A stretch of DNA of 60,000 nt from Branchiostoma floridae (lineage: Eukaryota; Chordata; Leptocardii; Amphioxiformes; Branchiostomatidae): positions 7,136,770 through 7,196,769 of the forward strand of contig NC_049990.1 of assembly GCF_000003815.2 (NCBI RefSeq), given 5' to 3'. Below the pieces are notes generated by a model. That model was given only the letters and a program-made list of their open reading frames with translations, was not told where the DNA came from and searched no databases. Made by a program: the position numbers and the translations under genes. Within the stretch, counting starts at the first letter, position 1; the number at the start of each line of letters is the position of its first letter. Positions 35,391 to 48,110 of the stretch are shown piece after piece.

Positions 35391-35754
35391 TGGTAAAAAA
35401 AGACATTCTGTCACTTCCGACCAGTGAAACCTCCAATAGCAATTATGATGCATCTGGGCTGTTCCATTCAAATCACAGAAGGGGGTGTCAAGTACAATTT
35501 TCCAATCCCTTTTCAACATTGACTCTTGTTTCCACAGCTATATTAGGTGGCAAGTTTCCATGTTTTTACCATTGAAGAAGTCGAAAAACACATGACATTG
35601 TACTAAATATTGATAGCTAAGATTACCAAATAAAACTTTGGGAAATCATGCCATGCTTTGAATGTTTCATTTCTAAAGACATTGGTTTGTACAATTATTC
35701 CTTTCTTGGAGAATTCTCCCAGCAACCCCCTACACATTTACAATGGAATGGTCC

Positions 35755-38700
35755 TTAGTCCTCTTCTTGCTGCAATCCTAGCACCTCGACAGCCACACAG
35801 TGGAAGTCCCCACTGATACACAGGGGTGCATTGTTGAAGGTCTTGCATCTCTTGGTGTGACCTCGGTTCATTTCTTGGTCCAAAAATATGCCGTCCCCAT
35901 CGCTGCAATGGCAAAAGTTTCTTAGTTGAGTATACAACGAATGAACAAATGTTTGTGGTGTTTTTGTCTTGCAGCTTTCATGCTGATTTCTCCATCACAA
36001 TTCATGACATCTAAAAATTATGTTTTAAAACTAGGGCCGGGGACCGGTATATTGTGTTTGTACAAAACCAGTTTTTCTTCTTGCACTAGTCCGAAAAAAA
36101 AGATCTAAAAAAAAAATCAGTATACCGGAAATTGGACTGATTAGAAAATGAACTATATTGGTGGGTGTCCACACATTTTAGGGCTTACTGGTCCAAGAAA
36201 GCCCTTACCTTTTCCGAAATAGATTTCCATACTTACCCTCCTCCTATGACTAAACTTGTGTAGTCTGCAGAGATGAACATGCTCTGGGAGGGGCTGAGAT
36301 CTCCGCCATCTGTAACCCCCACCCAGGGGTACCTCACCGGCACCGGGGTCAGGGAGAACAGGAACATCTCCCCTGTACCGAAGTACGCCCGGCTTTTGTT
36401 CTTGTCGGCCGTGTAGTCAAGGCTTTCTGTGATAAATGCGCCAAATACCTGTACATAGAAGAAAGGAATTTCAAAGTGATCTCAATCTAGCCTGATTAAA
36501 TCTTGCTTATAGCAGCCCGCCAAACATCCGCGGGCCCCTGCGGGGAGGGGCCAGGTACAGCCCTGGACAGCAGAGTTTGTGTTACACAGACTAATCTCAA
36601 TCCAGTTTTAGCTCACTGAAGACCTAGTCTTCGGCTGGTTGTGATAGAGAGGACAGACGTTATGTACAGTATTTACAGGTTCATTGTGCTGAGGAAATTC
36701 CCCTAGCTCTTTATGACAAGCACAATGAACAGTGGACTACGGCTTAATGTCCCATCCTAAGGACTACAACCTTTTCCTGTAGCATGCATGTTGGTGAGCG
36801 CCACAGTCATAATTGAACTCACAGCATCTAGTTCCAGAGGCAGGATCACTGACCACTGGACTACACATGCTACCGAAAAAAATGTTTTTTTTTTTTCTGT
36901 CAATGATGTTTAAGTTAAGATCAATCAATCAACTTTAGACCTTTCCATGGATGTCATTGCATTATGAGAGCCACAGGGCACAATGGGTAGCTCAGGGGAC
37001 AATCAAACATTGTTACCATGACAACATAGACACTGTACACATGCACTGCATGTCATAATGGTACCGCAACCTCCAGAGAATTGAGGAAAAGAAATGGCCA
37101 AAGAAGATCACTACAATGACTAAGAAAGGGAAAATCCATCAAGAGAGTGTAAGACTTGATCGAGACTTGCAATGATGGCTGGGAGCTGCCCAAGTCCAAC
37201 TCACCCCTACTGCACAAGGAGGCGGGGTGAGGGGCAGAAGATCTACACAAGTCTTCACCTAGTCTAGCACTCTCGCAAGACTAGGCCACTCTGTGATCAA
37301 GATGGACTGATACCCAGCAAAAATTTGGAGGTACTTGTGTATACCTTAAAAAATAAGTCACTGTTAGAAGAAAAATTCTATTAACTAGGTATTTCCTGAC
37401 CTCGTCATTTTTGGTCTTGATGACGAGCACCAGCGGCTGGTTGTCGGCGCACTTCTGGTACAGGTTGCGCAGGTGGTAGCCATCTTCGCTGCTGGAGTAG
37501 ACGACACGAGGCTCGTACAGGGAGAATCTCTGGGGAAGCCAGCACCACAGCTGATGGATCTACAGGGAATGGCAAACAGACACACAAAAATATGTTTATG
37601 AAGGTTAGACATCCATGTAAGCAATACTGAAATACAATTCAATCTCTACAACTGGATAGAAAATGGAGATTTAGTTCCGGCCATTTTGAGCGACATACAT
37701 CACTCTTCTGCAGCATCACTAGAAGAAACTGGTCCTTAGGATGGACCAACTGAGGGTGGAGAGGGGTTTGAAGTTGGTAACAATGTTGAAATTTTGTAGG
37801 ATTTGCCTACTGAGGGAAACACCAACCTGGGCGTGATTCAGTATGCTCGACTCTACAGGAGAAAGGGCTATGGACCCGTGAGTGGCTGTGTGGGTGGGGC
37901 TGTCTATGGTTATGGCTGGGGCGCCCTTCCTTTGTAGAGTCGCCAATTTATCTATATATTTGTGCTTGACGTATGATACAGCTACTGAAGGAAACACAAA
38001 CCTGGGCATGATTCAGTATGCTCGACTCTACAGGAGAAAGGGCGATGGACCCGTGAGTGGCTGTGTGGGTGGGGCTGTCTATGGTAATGGCTGGGGTGTC
38101 CTTCCTTTGTAGAGTCTTCAGTTTGTCTATATTATCTTTATCTCTCTCTATATATATACAGTCCCAGAGAAACATCAACCTGGGCATGATTCAGTATGCT
38201 CGACTCTACAGGAGAAAGGGCTATGGACCCACGAGTGGCTGTGTGGGTGGGGCTGTCTATGGTAATGGCTAGGGCGCCGATAGTGTAACGCAGAAACACT
38301 AACCTGGGCATGATTCAGTATGCTCGACTCTACAGGAGAAAGGGCTATGGACCCGTGAGTGGTTGTGTGGGTGGGGCTGTCTATGGTTATGGCTGGGGTG
38401 CCCTTCCTTTGTAGAGTCTTCAGTTTGTCTATATATCTTTATCTCTATATATCTACAGGAAACACAAACCTGGGCGTGATTCAGTATGCTCGACTCTACA
38501 GGAGAAAGGGCTATGGACCCGTGAGTGGCTGTGTGGGTGGGGCTGTCTGTGGTTATGGCTGGAGCGCCGATAGTGTAACACAGAAACACATACCTGGGCA
38601 TGATTCAGTATGCTCGACTCTACAGGAGAAAGGGCGATGGACCCGTGAGTGGCTGTGTGGGTGGGGCTGTCTATGGTGATGGCTGGGGCGCCCTTCCTTT

Positions 38701-41700
38701 GTAGAGTCGCCAGGTGGCGCTGGTGCAACGTGGAGCACAGCTTCCTGGACAGGTTCCTGATTTTGAAGGCTTTCTGTTGGAAACAGGAATCAATGGTTGA
38801 ATTAGAGAAAAAAACAGAATGATGATGCAAAATATGGGTACCACTTTCACAACTTCACCACAAAAAATCCTACAAAACTGGATTATCTTACTTGTACATG
38901 TAAACTAAGGTTAAAATTATGGTGACTAGCAAATGGAAAATAGATAACTGTGAAAACACAGACAGACCAAAAACAAATAATACCTCCCCATGAATTAGTA
39001 GCCTCTTCTATTGACCCCATGACCTGAAATGTCTGTCATGTCTACTAAAAAGTTCTACGACCTCTGAACTCCACTTCCTGTCACTCTTACAAGTTTAACC
39101 CTTGTAGTGACATAATCTTCCCAATCACATTCTCTACTGTATTTAAAGAACTATAACAAACTAAAGTACAAACATTGAGACATGCTATAATTTATAATAA
39201 ACAAACTTCCATACACAGACAAAAAAACACAAAACAAAAACATTAAGAGTCAAACAGCATATACTCCTGACCTTGAGAATGTCCTTGACTGGGAAATGTG
39301 AGCTGATGTTCCTGCAGAAGTCCTGGATAGACTGCCTGACATCAGAGGGGGGAGCACCTGGGAAACACATACAAGCTGCTTACTGATTGGCCAGGCAAAA
39401 TCAAGGAAACAGAAAACTGACCACCGATTGGTTCAGCAAATATCCAGGTGCAGATTGGTAATAGAAACCAGCTTTCTCATTGGCTGAGCAATAACAAGTT
39501 TCACACAAACAATATGTCATCTGTTGGTTCAAATTTGAGTATAGTTTATGCAAAATATCATATCATTCATCCTTTAGTGTTACATTGATGCAACAACAAT
39601 ACTACTGTACACAATACTTCGAGGGCTCAAAGTTCTTTTTCCTACATGGCCTGCTCTGGTACAGGTGAAATCCAAAAACCCTTGCCCCATATACAGTAAT
39701 ATCTAAAGACCTGAACTCATTGTTCGCTACACTGCTGAGACACTGGTGCTGATTTATACTTGCAGTGGCATTATTGTCACAAATTCCCTGTGTCTCACTG
39801 CTGCAAAATCATGACATCACTTGCGCACAGTTTTGTTTCATACAAACAAGAAGTACCCCAAAACTGGATCCATGCAAAAATTAATGAATTTACAGTAACA
39901 TACCATTAATTTGTTTGTGCCACTTGTCTAGCAGTGCAACTCCCACTCTGTAGAGAACTTTTAATCCTTCCACAAGGTAGCAGTCCATCACGTGGACCTG
40001 TGGACAACCAAAGGGAGCCAGTCAATATGCATGGCAAAAATAAGTCTTGATGCATTGTGAAAAACACATAGCTGTGGTAGAAATAATGCATGGCAAACTC
40101 AATGCAAATGCCAAAAGATTGACGCTAAATGCATGGTGAACAAATTTTAAATATTTAGTAATGTATGTGAACATATGGGATACACATGGTGACAACATGG
40201 AGAAGTAAATGTCTATGTGGTTAGTGTTCAGCACCAAGGACAGGTATGTTGTTTAGCATCTGTGTGTGGAGGATGTTTAGCACAAATGACAGGTATATTG
40301 GTCTGTGTGTGGATGGTGTTCAGCACCAAGGACAGGTATATTGGTCTGTGTGTGGATGGTGTTCAGCACCAAGGACAGGTATATTGGTCTGTGTGTGGAT
40401 GGTGTTCAGCACCAAGGACAGGTATATTGGTCTGTGTGTGGGTGGTGTTCAGCACCAAGGACAGGTATATTGGTCTCTGTGTGGATGGTGTTCAGCACCA
40501 AGGACATGTATATTGGTCTCTGTGTGGATGGTGTTCAGCACCAAGGACAGGTATATTGGTCTGTGTGGATGGTGTTCAGCACCAAGGACAGGTTTGTTTG
40601 TCTGTGCGCAAAGGAGTTTGGCACCAGAGATGGATGTATTTGCCTGTATGTACATGGATATCAGCACCAGGGTCAGGTATGTTTGCCTGTGTGGATGGTG
40701 TTCAGCACTAAGGACAGGTGTGTTTGCCTGTGTGTGGATGGTGTTCAGCACCAAGGACAGGTGTGTTTGCCTGTGTGTGGATGGTGTTAAGCAACAATGA
40801 CAGGTGTCTTTATCTTTGTGTGAATGGTGTTCAGTACCAAGGACAGGTGTCTTTGTTCTAATTTTGATTGAGCGTATTTGACACAGATTGTAATATATAT
40901 AGACAACAGGGTACTAGAAGTGTTACTTACAACATATTCAAATGGAAGAGCACCAAATATCCACCATATCCACTCCGACATCACTGAGTCCACATCGCAG
41001 CCACTGTCCTTCAAAAAACCATAGGCTGCTTTCTGGGTGGGTAGAAAATGTGTGAATGTTAACACACAATGTATCATAGAGAAAATAACGTATGTAGCAC
41101 AATTCTCAACAAGTTTGAAAATACACGTGTAGTGCAATAAGGACACTAGTTACAAGTATATTCAGTATGTAAATTCTGATGCTTTTTTCAAGAAAAATTA
41201 AGAAATGGAAAACAGTATATGAATTTTGTGCTGCCTCTACAGAAAGATACAGTAAGTTCTACTTTGGGGATATAATTTCACAGTTTCCAATTCTGGAGTA
41301 CAGCAGTAATACATTGCAAATGTAGATTTTTCGTATTTTACCGTAGAGTTGTCACTGCAAATATTGCAAAAATGAAATTGTGAACGTTTTTTAAGATATG
41401 CAGTAAGAACCTACGGCATATCTCTTGGCGAGGTCACAGAAAACCCTGTTCATGGCTTCATGGGAGAGCCTGGTGTCCATCAGGTACGTTCTTCTTTCTC
41501 CTGGGAACAAAAAAAAAAAGACGAAGATAAATCAGACTTGGTCTGGCTATTCAACCAGAGATCAAGATATAAAAGTCTTGTACAACTGTATACTATGTCA
41601 TACAGCATACATAGCATCAGGTAGAGTACAAAACATGTTTGAGTAAAAACAGAAATAAGTAAATGACTTTTAATTTTAGTGACCAACCTTTCTCTGTTCT

Positions 41701-44700
41701 CCCAGTGTGAGTCAGCATGTTTGCAACAGCCTGTATAAACAGAAGAGCACAGGCGTGTTATAAGGATGCATTGGCTATGCCACACGTATACAAGATTCAC
41801 TGTATTAAAAACTCATACTACATATGCTTGTATGATCTAAAAAGGTAACTGAGATGGCTTTAAATAACTTTCATCACACTGATGTGTTTAACTAGGGTGT
41901 AGATGATGGTCTGCACCAAGGACAGGCATGTTTGGTTGTGTGTGGATGGTGTTCAGCACCAAGGGCAGGTATACGTGACTGTGTATGGATAGTGTTCAGC
42001 ACCAAGGACAGGTGTGTGTACCTGTGTGTGGATGGTGCTCAGCACCAGGGACAGGTGTGTTTACCTGTGTGTGGATGGTGTTCAGCACCAGGGACAGGTA
42101 TGTTTACCTGTGTGTAGATGGTGTTTAGCAACAGGGACAGGTATAATTTACTGTGTGTGGGTGGTGTTCAGCACCAAGGAGAGGTTTGCTTGCCTGTGTG
42201 CGGATGTTGTTGAGCACCATGGACAAGTGTGCTTCCCTGTGTCTGGACTGTGCTCAGCACCAAGGATAGCTATATTGGTCTTCGTGTGGATGGTATTCAG
42301 TACCAAAGACAAGTGTGGTTGCCTATGGATCACTATAGGACTCATAAAACAGTACAGGACACACCTGATACACCTGCTTACCTGGTACACCTTGACCTCC
42401 TCCTGCAGGTAGTGCAGCATCACACAGGTGACAGGTATGAGTACGGGGCACCAGGTGATGTCCGGATGCAGGTAGGACAGGACCGTCACCACCCTCCTCA
42501 CCACACACAGGCCCCCCTGGGACAGGAAGTAAGAGGGGAACTGCACCGTCCTGTCTGCTACCGTGGGGAGGGGGGGACTCATTTCTCCTAGAGGTCAAAC
42601 AAAAGTCATATATCAGCTTCTCTGGATTTTTTGTTTGTTTCACACTGCACTACATTTAGGCATAACACACTGATTCTGTTCAGTAGGTAACGTTAGGTTT
42701 GATCCACTCACATTACTCAGATCCTTTAGGCATAGCACACTGAGATGAGCCCCTACTGTCTGCTTTAGGTATTTCACACCAGGATGGTTTCCTACTCTAT
42801 CCTTTAGGTATAACATGCCAATTTTGTTAAGTAGGTAAAATTACATGTATAAAACTGTACGACACTGTAAGGTTTGATCTACTCACACCTGCATGGAACC
42901 CCATTCTTTTAAAAACAGGTTGTGGGTTCTTTAACATGCCTGAGGTGTGACTCTCTCAAAAACAGGACATCCTGCATACCATCAGAGAGCACAAAGAAAA
43001 CCATCAGACCAGATGGAGGTACTGTAATTCCTGATTTTTTCAATGTACTGTTATGTTCACAGTTTTCATGGTGACGACTGTTACGTGAACTTATCATTAC
43101 TAGGGCTGGGTATCGGTACAGCGTACCGGTACAAAACCGTTTTTTCTTATTGGACCGGTCCAGAAAAACCGGACCTGAAAAAATTAGGTGGACCAGATGT
43201 TTGACCGATTAGAAAATTAACATATTATTTGATCAGGCATTCACACGTTTTGGCGCTTGCAGTTGGAAGAAAATGACAAGAGTGAAGTAGAGTAGAGTTT
43301 ATAGTAATTTCTACCAAGGTTTACAGTCAATCGTACAGGTGCAGTTGGCGTTGTAGGAATTTAAAACGCCAGTGTAAGTCTAATACTCCACCAAACAGAT
43401 TTCTTTGTAGTGAAATGGACCATTGATATGAGTCATAATGAATCGGGTCCAGGTTCAGGTCCGGACCTGGACCTGATCCTCTGGACCTGAACTGGACCTG
43501 GACCTGAATTTTCTGTACCGGTACCCAGCCCTAATCATTACTGATAAAAAATAATTCACAGCCTTTTTTTATGAGCACTTGCCGCGACAGTGAACATTTA
43601 GTTCTGAGGATAAGTTAAATTTTCTCAGACCGTGACAGTTTGGTACCGAGAAGACAAAGTGAATTACAGTATATTGGGGCCAACTAGTACTACCGTAAAC
43701 CCTCAAAAGGTCACAATGGGTTTACTTTTACAGTGACATTTCCACCTTGAATATGCATTTCCAATGCATTTCTCTTGTACTACATAATTGCTTTAAACAC
43801 AAATTTATAACACCATGAAAACTTCCTGTCCTCTTGCCCTATCATTAATTAGTCCTCAGAAAAATGAATTTGCATTACAGTCAAAGGGTAACACTAGTAT
43901 TACTCATGTCTTTAATCTTGTTAAAATGGATTCCTTGCTCCATTTTCATCACAAATCACAGATTAGTTATCACGAGTAATTTGATGGGCATACTGTGTGA
44001 TACAGCAGTCTTTTCTACCAAATGACAGCTACAGACCTGAATCATTGCTTTCTGGTATAGAAATGTTGATAATCATATTTTCTAAATCCAAACCAAATAG
44101 TGTGTTTTGCATGATCATTTGCAAGCTTATCTCCAAGCAGATGTTAGGTCAGGATCAGTGTTTTACATATTTTTTAAGGATTCCAAATAGGAAGAAAAAA
44201 TGAGAAATTTTGGACCACTTGAAAGGCATACAGTCAAAACTGCATAAAAAGGTCAATCAAGGGCAAAAAGGTAAAATCTGGTCTAGGTGGTCACTATATG
44301 CAGGATTCTTAAATGCTTGTGTCAATGAAAAAACATATTTCAGTAACCATCAAAAACTGGCCATACATTGTATTTGAAAGGTGGTTCTTATGTAGGAGTT
44401 TACAAGTACAGGTTTGACTGAAGCACAAGCCCCCAAATCACGCAAAACCCTGATGGACCCAAGGCCTACATGTACATCTGCTAAGGCTTAGTCTACCTGA
44501 ATAGCCAAATTGGCAGTCAATACCTTTAGGGAGTTCTACCTAAGCCTGCTGATTATCACACTAACATGGTAGGATTTGTAGACAGCTTGGGGCACTATAA
44601 GGTAATCTTTGAAAATGACTTTGCATTGCAGTGATGTCTTTCAGAATATGGGTTGAAACATTGTAGGGGAAAGAAGATGATAAAGCGGTTGATGGTCATT

Positions 44701-46864
44701 CATCGTCTTTTGAAATGTACTTAATCAGCAATGCTGACATACATGTACATTATATGCAATGATATGCCTGATTGGCGTTGACTTTTACAATAACCATTAG
44801 AGTTCATGTCACAAGCAGACAAGTACCCAATCGATATATCTCCAGTGTCTGGTTATACATGTACATGGGATGATAACAAGAATTTACACCAACAACAGTC
44901 TATACTTAACAGTTAATTTGGGAAGACTGCAGCTGGTAACACTTGACTTATCCTTGCAAAAGGCTTTGGGAATGAATTCGTTGGACTGTCCATGAATTCA
45001 TAGTGTCTCTATAGCAAAATTAGGTTGCGAGCACCAACATAACCAGGCGCTACATTGGGACTTTGACATTTAAACATGCAATTTTAAGAATTTGCCAAAG
45101 GGTAATGTTTAATGATGAATTCAGAATAACGAGTGATGCACAACATAGAATAAATGTACCCAACTATGCTTCAACTTCAGTACCAATACTTTTTCTTCAC
45201 AACTGCACAGTTGCAGGAAATATTGGAAATTACCTGCACCAGACAACTTTTAACGGCATCACTCTGAATTTACTAGGAAGTATTGATCATACTAAAATCT
45301 GTCCAGAAACCATTGCCATTATTTCTTTTAGACTTCATCGGTGGTAACAGTCAGTGCAGCTAGTAAAATTCCACATCATGGAACATACAATGTATGTACA
45401 TAAACGTGTACATAAACCTAGAACATGGACCAGTGCAGGCTACGTGCAGGTAGACATCAGGGATACCTATTAAGGATTAACTGTGAATTAGAATGGCTCG
45501 CTACGGCTCTAGGAAAAAGACATGCCCCAGACCCTCTTTAATGGTCAACATGAACATCTGGTCTCAAAATACCACCTGCATATGCAGGTTAGTGCAGGTA
45601 AAATTGGAGCTATGCAGGTATTTCTGGTGTCTACCTGCACCTAACCTGCGCTGGTCCATGTACTGGGTTTTATTCATAAATGTCATGATTTTTATGATGT
45701 AGGTGTATGTGGTTTGTTATTTGCTGCATTGACTGTTACCGCCTATAAAGTATAAAAGAAAAAAAAGCAATGGTTCCTGAATAATTTTAGTATGATCTAT
45801 ACTACCTAAATTCAGAGTGGTGCAGGTAAAATATGTCTGGTGTAGGTAATTTTCAATGTTACCTGCACCAGTGCAGGTATGCAGAAAAAAGTATTTCAAG
45901 CCCTGAATGGTCAACATGAACATCCAATAGATTTTCTGTGATTGCAGCTGGATGGTCCATTAAATCAAGGTCAGCACAAGAGGACTTTCTTTTATCACAT
46001 TTTGATGGTCAAATTTAAGCGCAAAATGGGCCAGGACTTTGATGGTCAATTTAAGATTTCTGTAAAGCTCCCTTGATGATCACTACAAATGTCCAGTTGA
46101 CCTTTCTCTGAACAGTTTGATGGCCAATTTAGACAACAAAATGTTAGAGCATGGGATGTGCTAGTCTGGAGATCTCTGGGTATGAATTCAAGCTACAACA
46201 GACAACCTTCTGTACCAGCACCTCTGTTAAGTGTGGCAGAAACATCAGCAAGTTGATGGTGGCCACCTAAACACTAAGAAGAAGAAGAGATCTAGGGCTG
46301 TCTCCAAGACCCTTCCTTTGCTTGTTGGGAAAGAAAATATTTTCACTCAGTCCATTCCAAGAATCTGACTTTATGACACAGAATATTGATGAAATGTATT
46401 TTCCTATACTCCCCATTCACTCTAAATATCCTATCAGACTAGAGTTAAAAGTTAGCACTCTGCTAACATCACATGTGATTTGAAGGATCAGTTTTGAATG
46501 GCTAATCATCATTTTTCATTGTTCAGAAATTGATTAGACATTGTTGAACAAGCAAATGATAGCAAAGCACCATTACACTAGTAAAAAATTAGCGTAGTGG
46601 CCCTTAATTTAGCGTAGCAATCACAAATAATAGCGTACTGGCCCACCATGATAAAATGCACTAGCTAGAACATCGCAGGTAGATAAATGAAACTGGTATG
46701 GCCTATTAGGTGACTACTTTATCTTACCCCGTTCTCCAAAGAGGGACTTCTTGCACTGCTCATATTCTTCCCGTTGGTGGGCGCGGCCCTGGATCCTAGC
46801 AACCACCTGGCTCCACAGGCCTGGTCTCACCCCATTGGTCAGGTCCCATTGCCATGACAATGAC
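35755..46864 (-). CDS. TBC1D24: TBC1D24/Skywalker-like protein: Rab-GAP TBC domain plus TLDc domain (11 exons seen, 483 aa; 5' end missing)
   Basis: Exons 5' to 3': 46864-46728, 42587-42382, 41730-41688, 41500-41415, 41032-40931, 39997-39904, 39357-39272, 38773-38594, 37559-37401, 36448-36237, 35902-35755. Phases all agree, and the first exon needs a preceding exon ending in phase 2. The TBC region runs over the first seven exons: RPGLWSQVVARIQG, LSYLHPDITWCPVLIPVTCV, then MSEWIWWIFGALPFEYV and YLVEGLKVLYRVGVALLDKW. The linker is AFKIRNLSRKLCSTL. TLDc follows: IHQLWCWLPQRFSLYEPRVV, YFGTGEMFLFSLTPVP, LVIGGG, GIFLDQEMNRG, ending VEVLGLQQEED. The order and motifs match TBC1D24, a synaptic and membrane-trafficking protein whose TBC binds phosphoinositides and small GTPases and whose TLDc is linked to stress resistance. 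Human TBC1D24 is about 560 aa, so roughly 40-80 N-terminal residues remain unplaced. The catalytic R and Q fingers of standard TBC GAPs are not evident, as in vertebrate TBC1D24. Confidence 0.9.
36032..36185. mobile_element. Truncated, diverged hAT-like element fragment
   Basis: It resembles the left part of the element at 34388: ctagggccggggaccggta, then gtacaaaaccagtttttctt and a pyrimidine/purine run. No right end is found. It lies in the intron between the last two TBC1D24-like exons. Confidence 0.5.
37800..38715 (-). repeat. Six tandem copies of the linker-exon 3' end of the TBC1D24-like gene
   Basis: The phrase ctcgactctacaggag starts units near 37847, 38021, 38198, 38327, 38489 and 38613, spaced about 123-179 bases. 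Each unit holds 25-40 codons of an open frame (SPTHTATHGSIALSPVESS and ILNHAQ) followed by a donor-like gtttgtg or gtatgtg. Only the promoter-proximal unit is contiguous with the exon 38773-38594. The others lack an acceptor in the right phase as far as I can see. The phrase is single copy in gene A (near 6009). Confidence 0.9.
40223..40852. repeat. 43-bp minisatellite, about 14-15 copies
   Basis: Unit phrases ggtgttcagcaccaaggaca and ggtatattggtctgtgtgtg. It lies in the intron between exons 40931 and 39997. The three long plus-strand frames over it are repeat artefacts. Confidence 0.95.
41906..42320. repeat. 43-bp minisatellite, about 9-10 copies, same unit as 40223-40852
   Basis: The same ggtgttcagcaccaaggaca core recurs with variation (ggacaggtgtgtttacctg). 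It lies in the intron between exons 42382 and 41730. A lone reverse-complement unit is near 57291-57316. Confidence 0.9.
43101..43533. mobile_element. Non-autonomous hAT-like element, copy 2 (433 bp)
   Basis: Same ends and length as the copy at 34388. The 8-bp direct repeat atcattac flanks it exactly (43093-43100 and 43534-43541). It lies in the large intron between exons 46728 and 42587. Confidence 0.9.
43542..45180. other. Intronic stretch without recognisable features
   Basis: Part of the intron between exons 46728 and 42587 of the TBC1D24-like gene. Only short, uncompelling frames occur. Confidence 0.6.
45186..45470. mobile_element. Degenerate copy of inverted-repeat element family 3
   Basis: In the opposite orientation to the neighbouring copy at 45558. 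It keeps ttttcttcacaactgcac, attacctgcaccagac and the distal ggaccagtgcaggc. Ends are eroded. Confidence 0.6.
45558..45905. mobile_element. Inverted-repeat element family 3, copy 2, with an 18-bp flanking repeat
   Basis: It matches copy 1 at 29367 through most of its length and ends in tttcaagccctg. Its left end is changed (ctggtctcaaaata). Exact 18-bp direct repeats aatggtcaacatgaacat abut both ends (45540-45557 and 45906-45923). Confidence 0.8.
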
Positions 46865-47521
46865 CTGAAATGACCAAGAGATGGTCAGAAAGGGTTTTCA
46901 AATCCTTTACAAAGTGTCTTTCCTGAGGATTGTTCTTTTTCTTTAAGTTGCTTAGATTTTGGGTAATATGTAATACATATTACATATAAATGTTATGAAC
47001 AAATTTATATGTTGGTTAACTTTTTAACTCCTGAGATAAACTTCTGGCACAAATGTTGTATTGGTTAGAACATTCGTTGGTAGCACAAATGTCAAATCTC
47101 TAATGCTCTGGTCCAAGTAGAACTGTACCAGTTGCAGTGAAATAGACAGTATCAAATCTGTAAAATTGGAGCAAGAAGATGGTTCAAAGAGCCAAGCCAT
47201 ACTTCCAATTCTCCAAGTATTCTGTTACACCACATACAAAATGTACATTGTACATCTTGCCATTCTGTTGTATTGACATAACTTCTAACGCCCACCAAGA
47301 AAAACACACCAACTGAATACAATATCTCCATTTTCACTTAGGTAAAAATGATGGGTCCACAGTCAGATAAATCTGACATGGAGAGTGAAAATCCCTGCTA
47401 ACACCAGGATTAGAAATCCAAACTTTTACCATTTATCCATCTTAAAGGATGATTAACTTAAGATCAGTAATCCTCTGATGCTCTGCATTTCTTCCCTTCA
47501 ATCGGGGGCACTGTTACTAAT

Positions 47522-47692
47522 CGCCAGTTAGGGACACTAACGAAGACTCAAGATGGTAATTGGCCGCGAGGACGATTTAATGAAGACTTCAGCAATGCAT
47601 ACAATAGAGACAAGATGGCGGACAAACGCACGAGGCCCCATGACCTCGGGGTCAGGGGTCATGACCTATAATCCTAACATACCATGTTGGCG
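47522..47692 (-). repeat. 3' LTR (171 bp)
   Basis: In element orientation it starts CGCCAACATGG and ends CTAACTGGCG, giving 5-bp inverted termini (CGCCA/TGGCG) instead of the usual TG...CA. Confidence 0.9.
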
Positions 47693-47698
47693 TGATTA

Positions 47699-47715
47699 CC
47701 TTTCTTTCTTCCTTC
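47699..47715 (-). other. Polypurine tract of the LTR retrotransposon
   Basis: On the minus strand GAAGGAAGAAAGAAAGG ends six bases before the 3' LTR, the expected place for plus-strand DNA priming. Confidence 0.8.
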
Positions 47716-47789
47716 GTTCTGTATGATTACGATTGTGTAAGAGTTACGACTAGAATACAATGATGAAAATATGTAATCTAACTTTGGGG

Positions 47790-48110
47790 CTAACACAAGT
47801 CTTTCTACTTCTAAAGAACTTTTATACCATCATTGGTGGTACGAAACAACTCTTTCTACTTCTAAAGAACTTTTATGCCATCATTGTTGGTACGAAACAA
47901 CTCTTTTTACTTCTAAAGAACTTTTATGCCAGTTATGTTGGTATGAAACAACTCTTTCTACTTCTAAAGGAACACAACTCTTTCTACTTCTAAAGAAATT
48001 ATTTTTCGTGCTTGTTATTGTAGTGAAACAACTTTCTTTTGCTAAATAACTTTTATGCTATTTTAGTCGTGAATAAACATAAGTCTTTCAACTTCTAAAG
48101 AACTTGTACG
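47790..48110. repeat. Tandem repeat of about 50-60 bp in the retrotransposon 3' region
   Basis: The phrase ctttctacttctaaagaact recurs about six times with variable spacers (tttatgccatcattg, ggtacgaaacaac). It lies between the polyprotein stop and the purine tract, in the element's 3' untranslated part. The 77-residue plus frame over it is an artefact. Confidence 0.85.

Noticed and set aside
37800-38715. CRISPR-like array of regular repeats
   Set aside because: Units are long, variably spaced and partly coding in a eukaryotic gene; there are no spacer-like unique segments.
40217-40800. Three long plus-strand frames with repeated cysteine-rich peptides
   Set aside because: A 43-bp minisatellite cycles through the three frames; it is antisense to a spliced gene and has no independent support.
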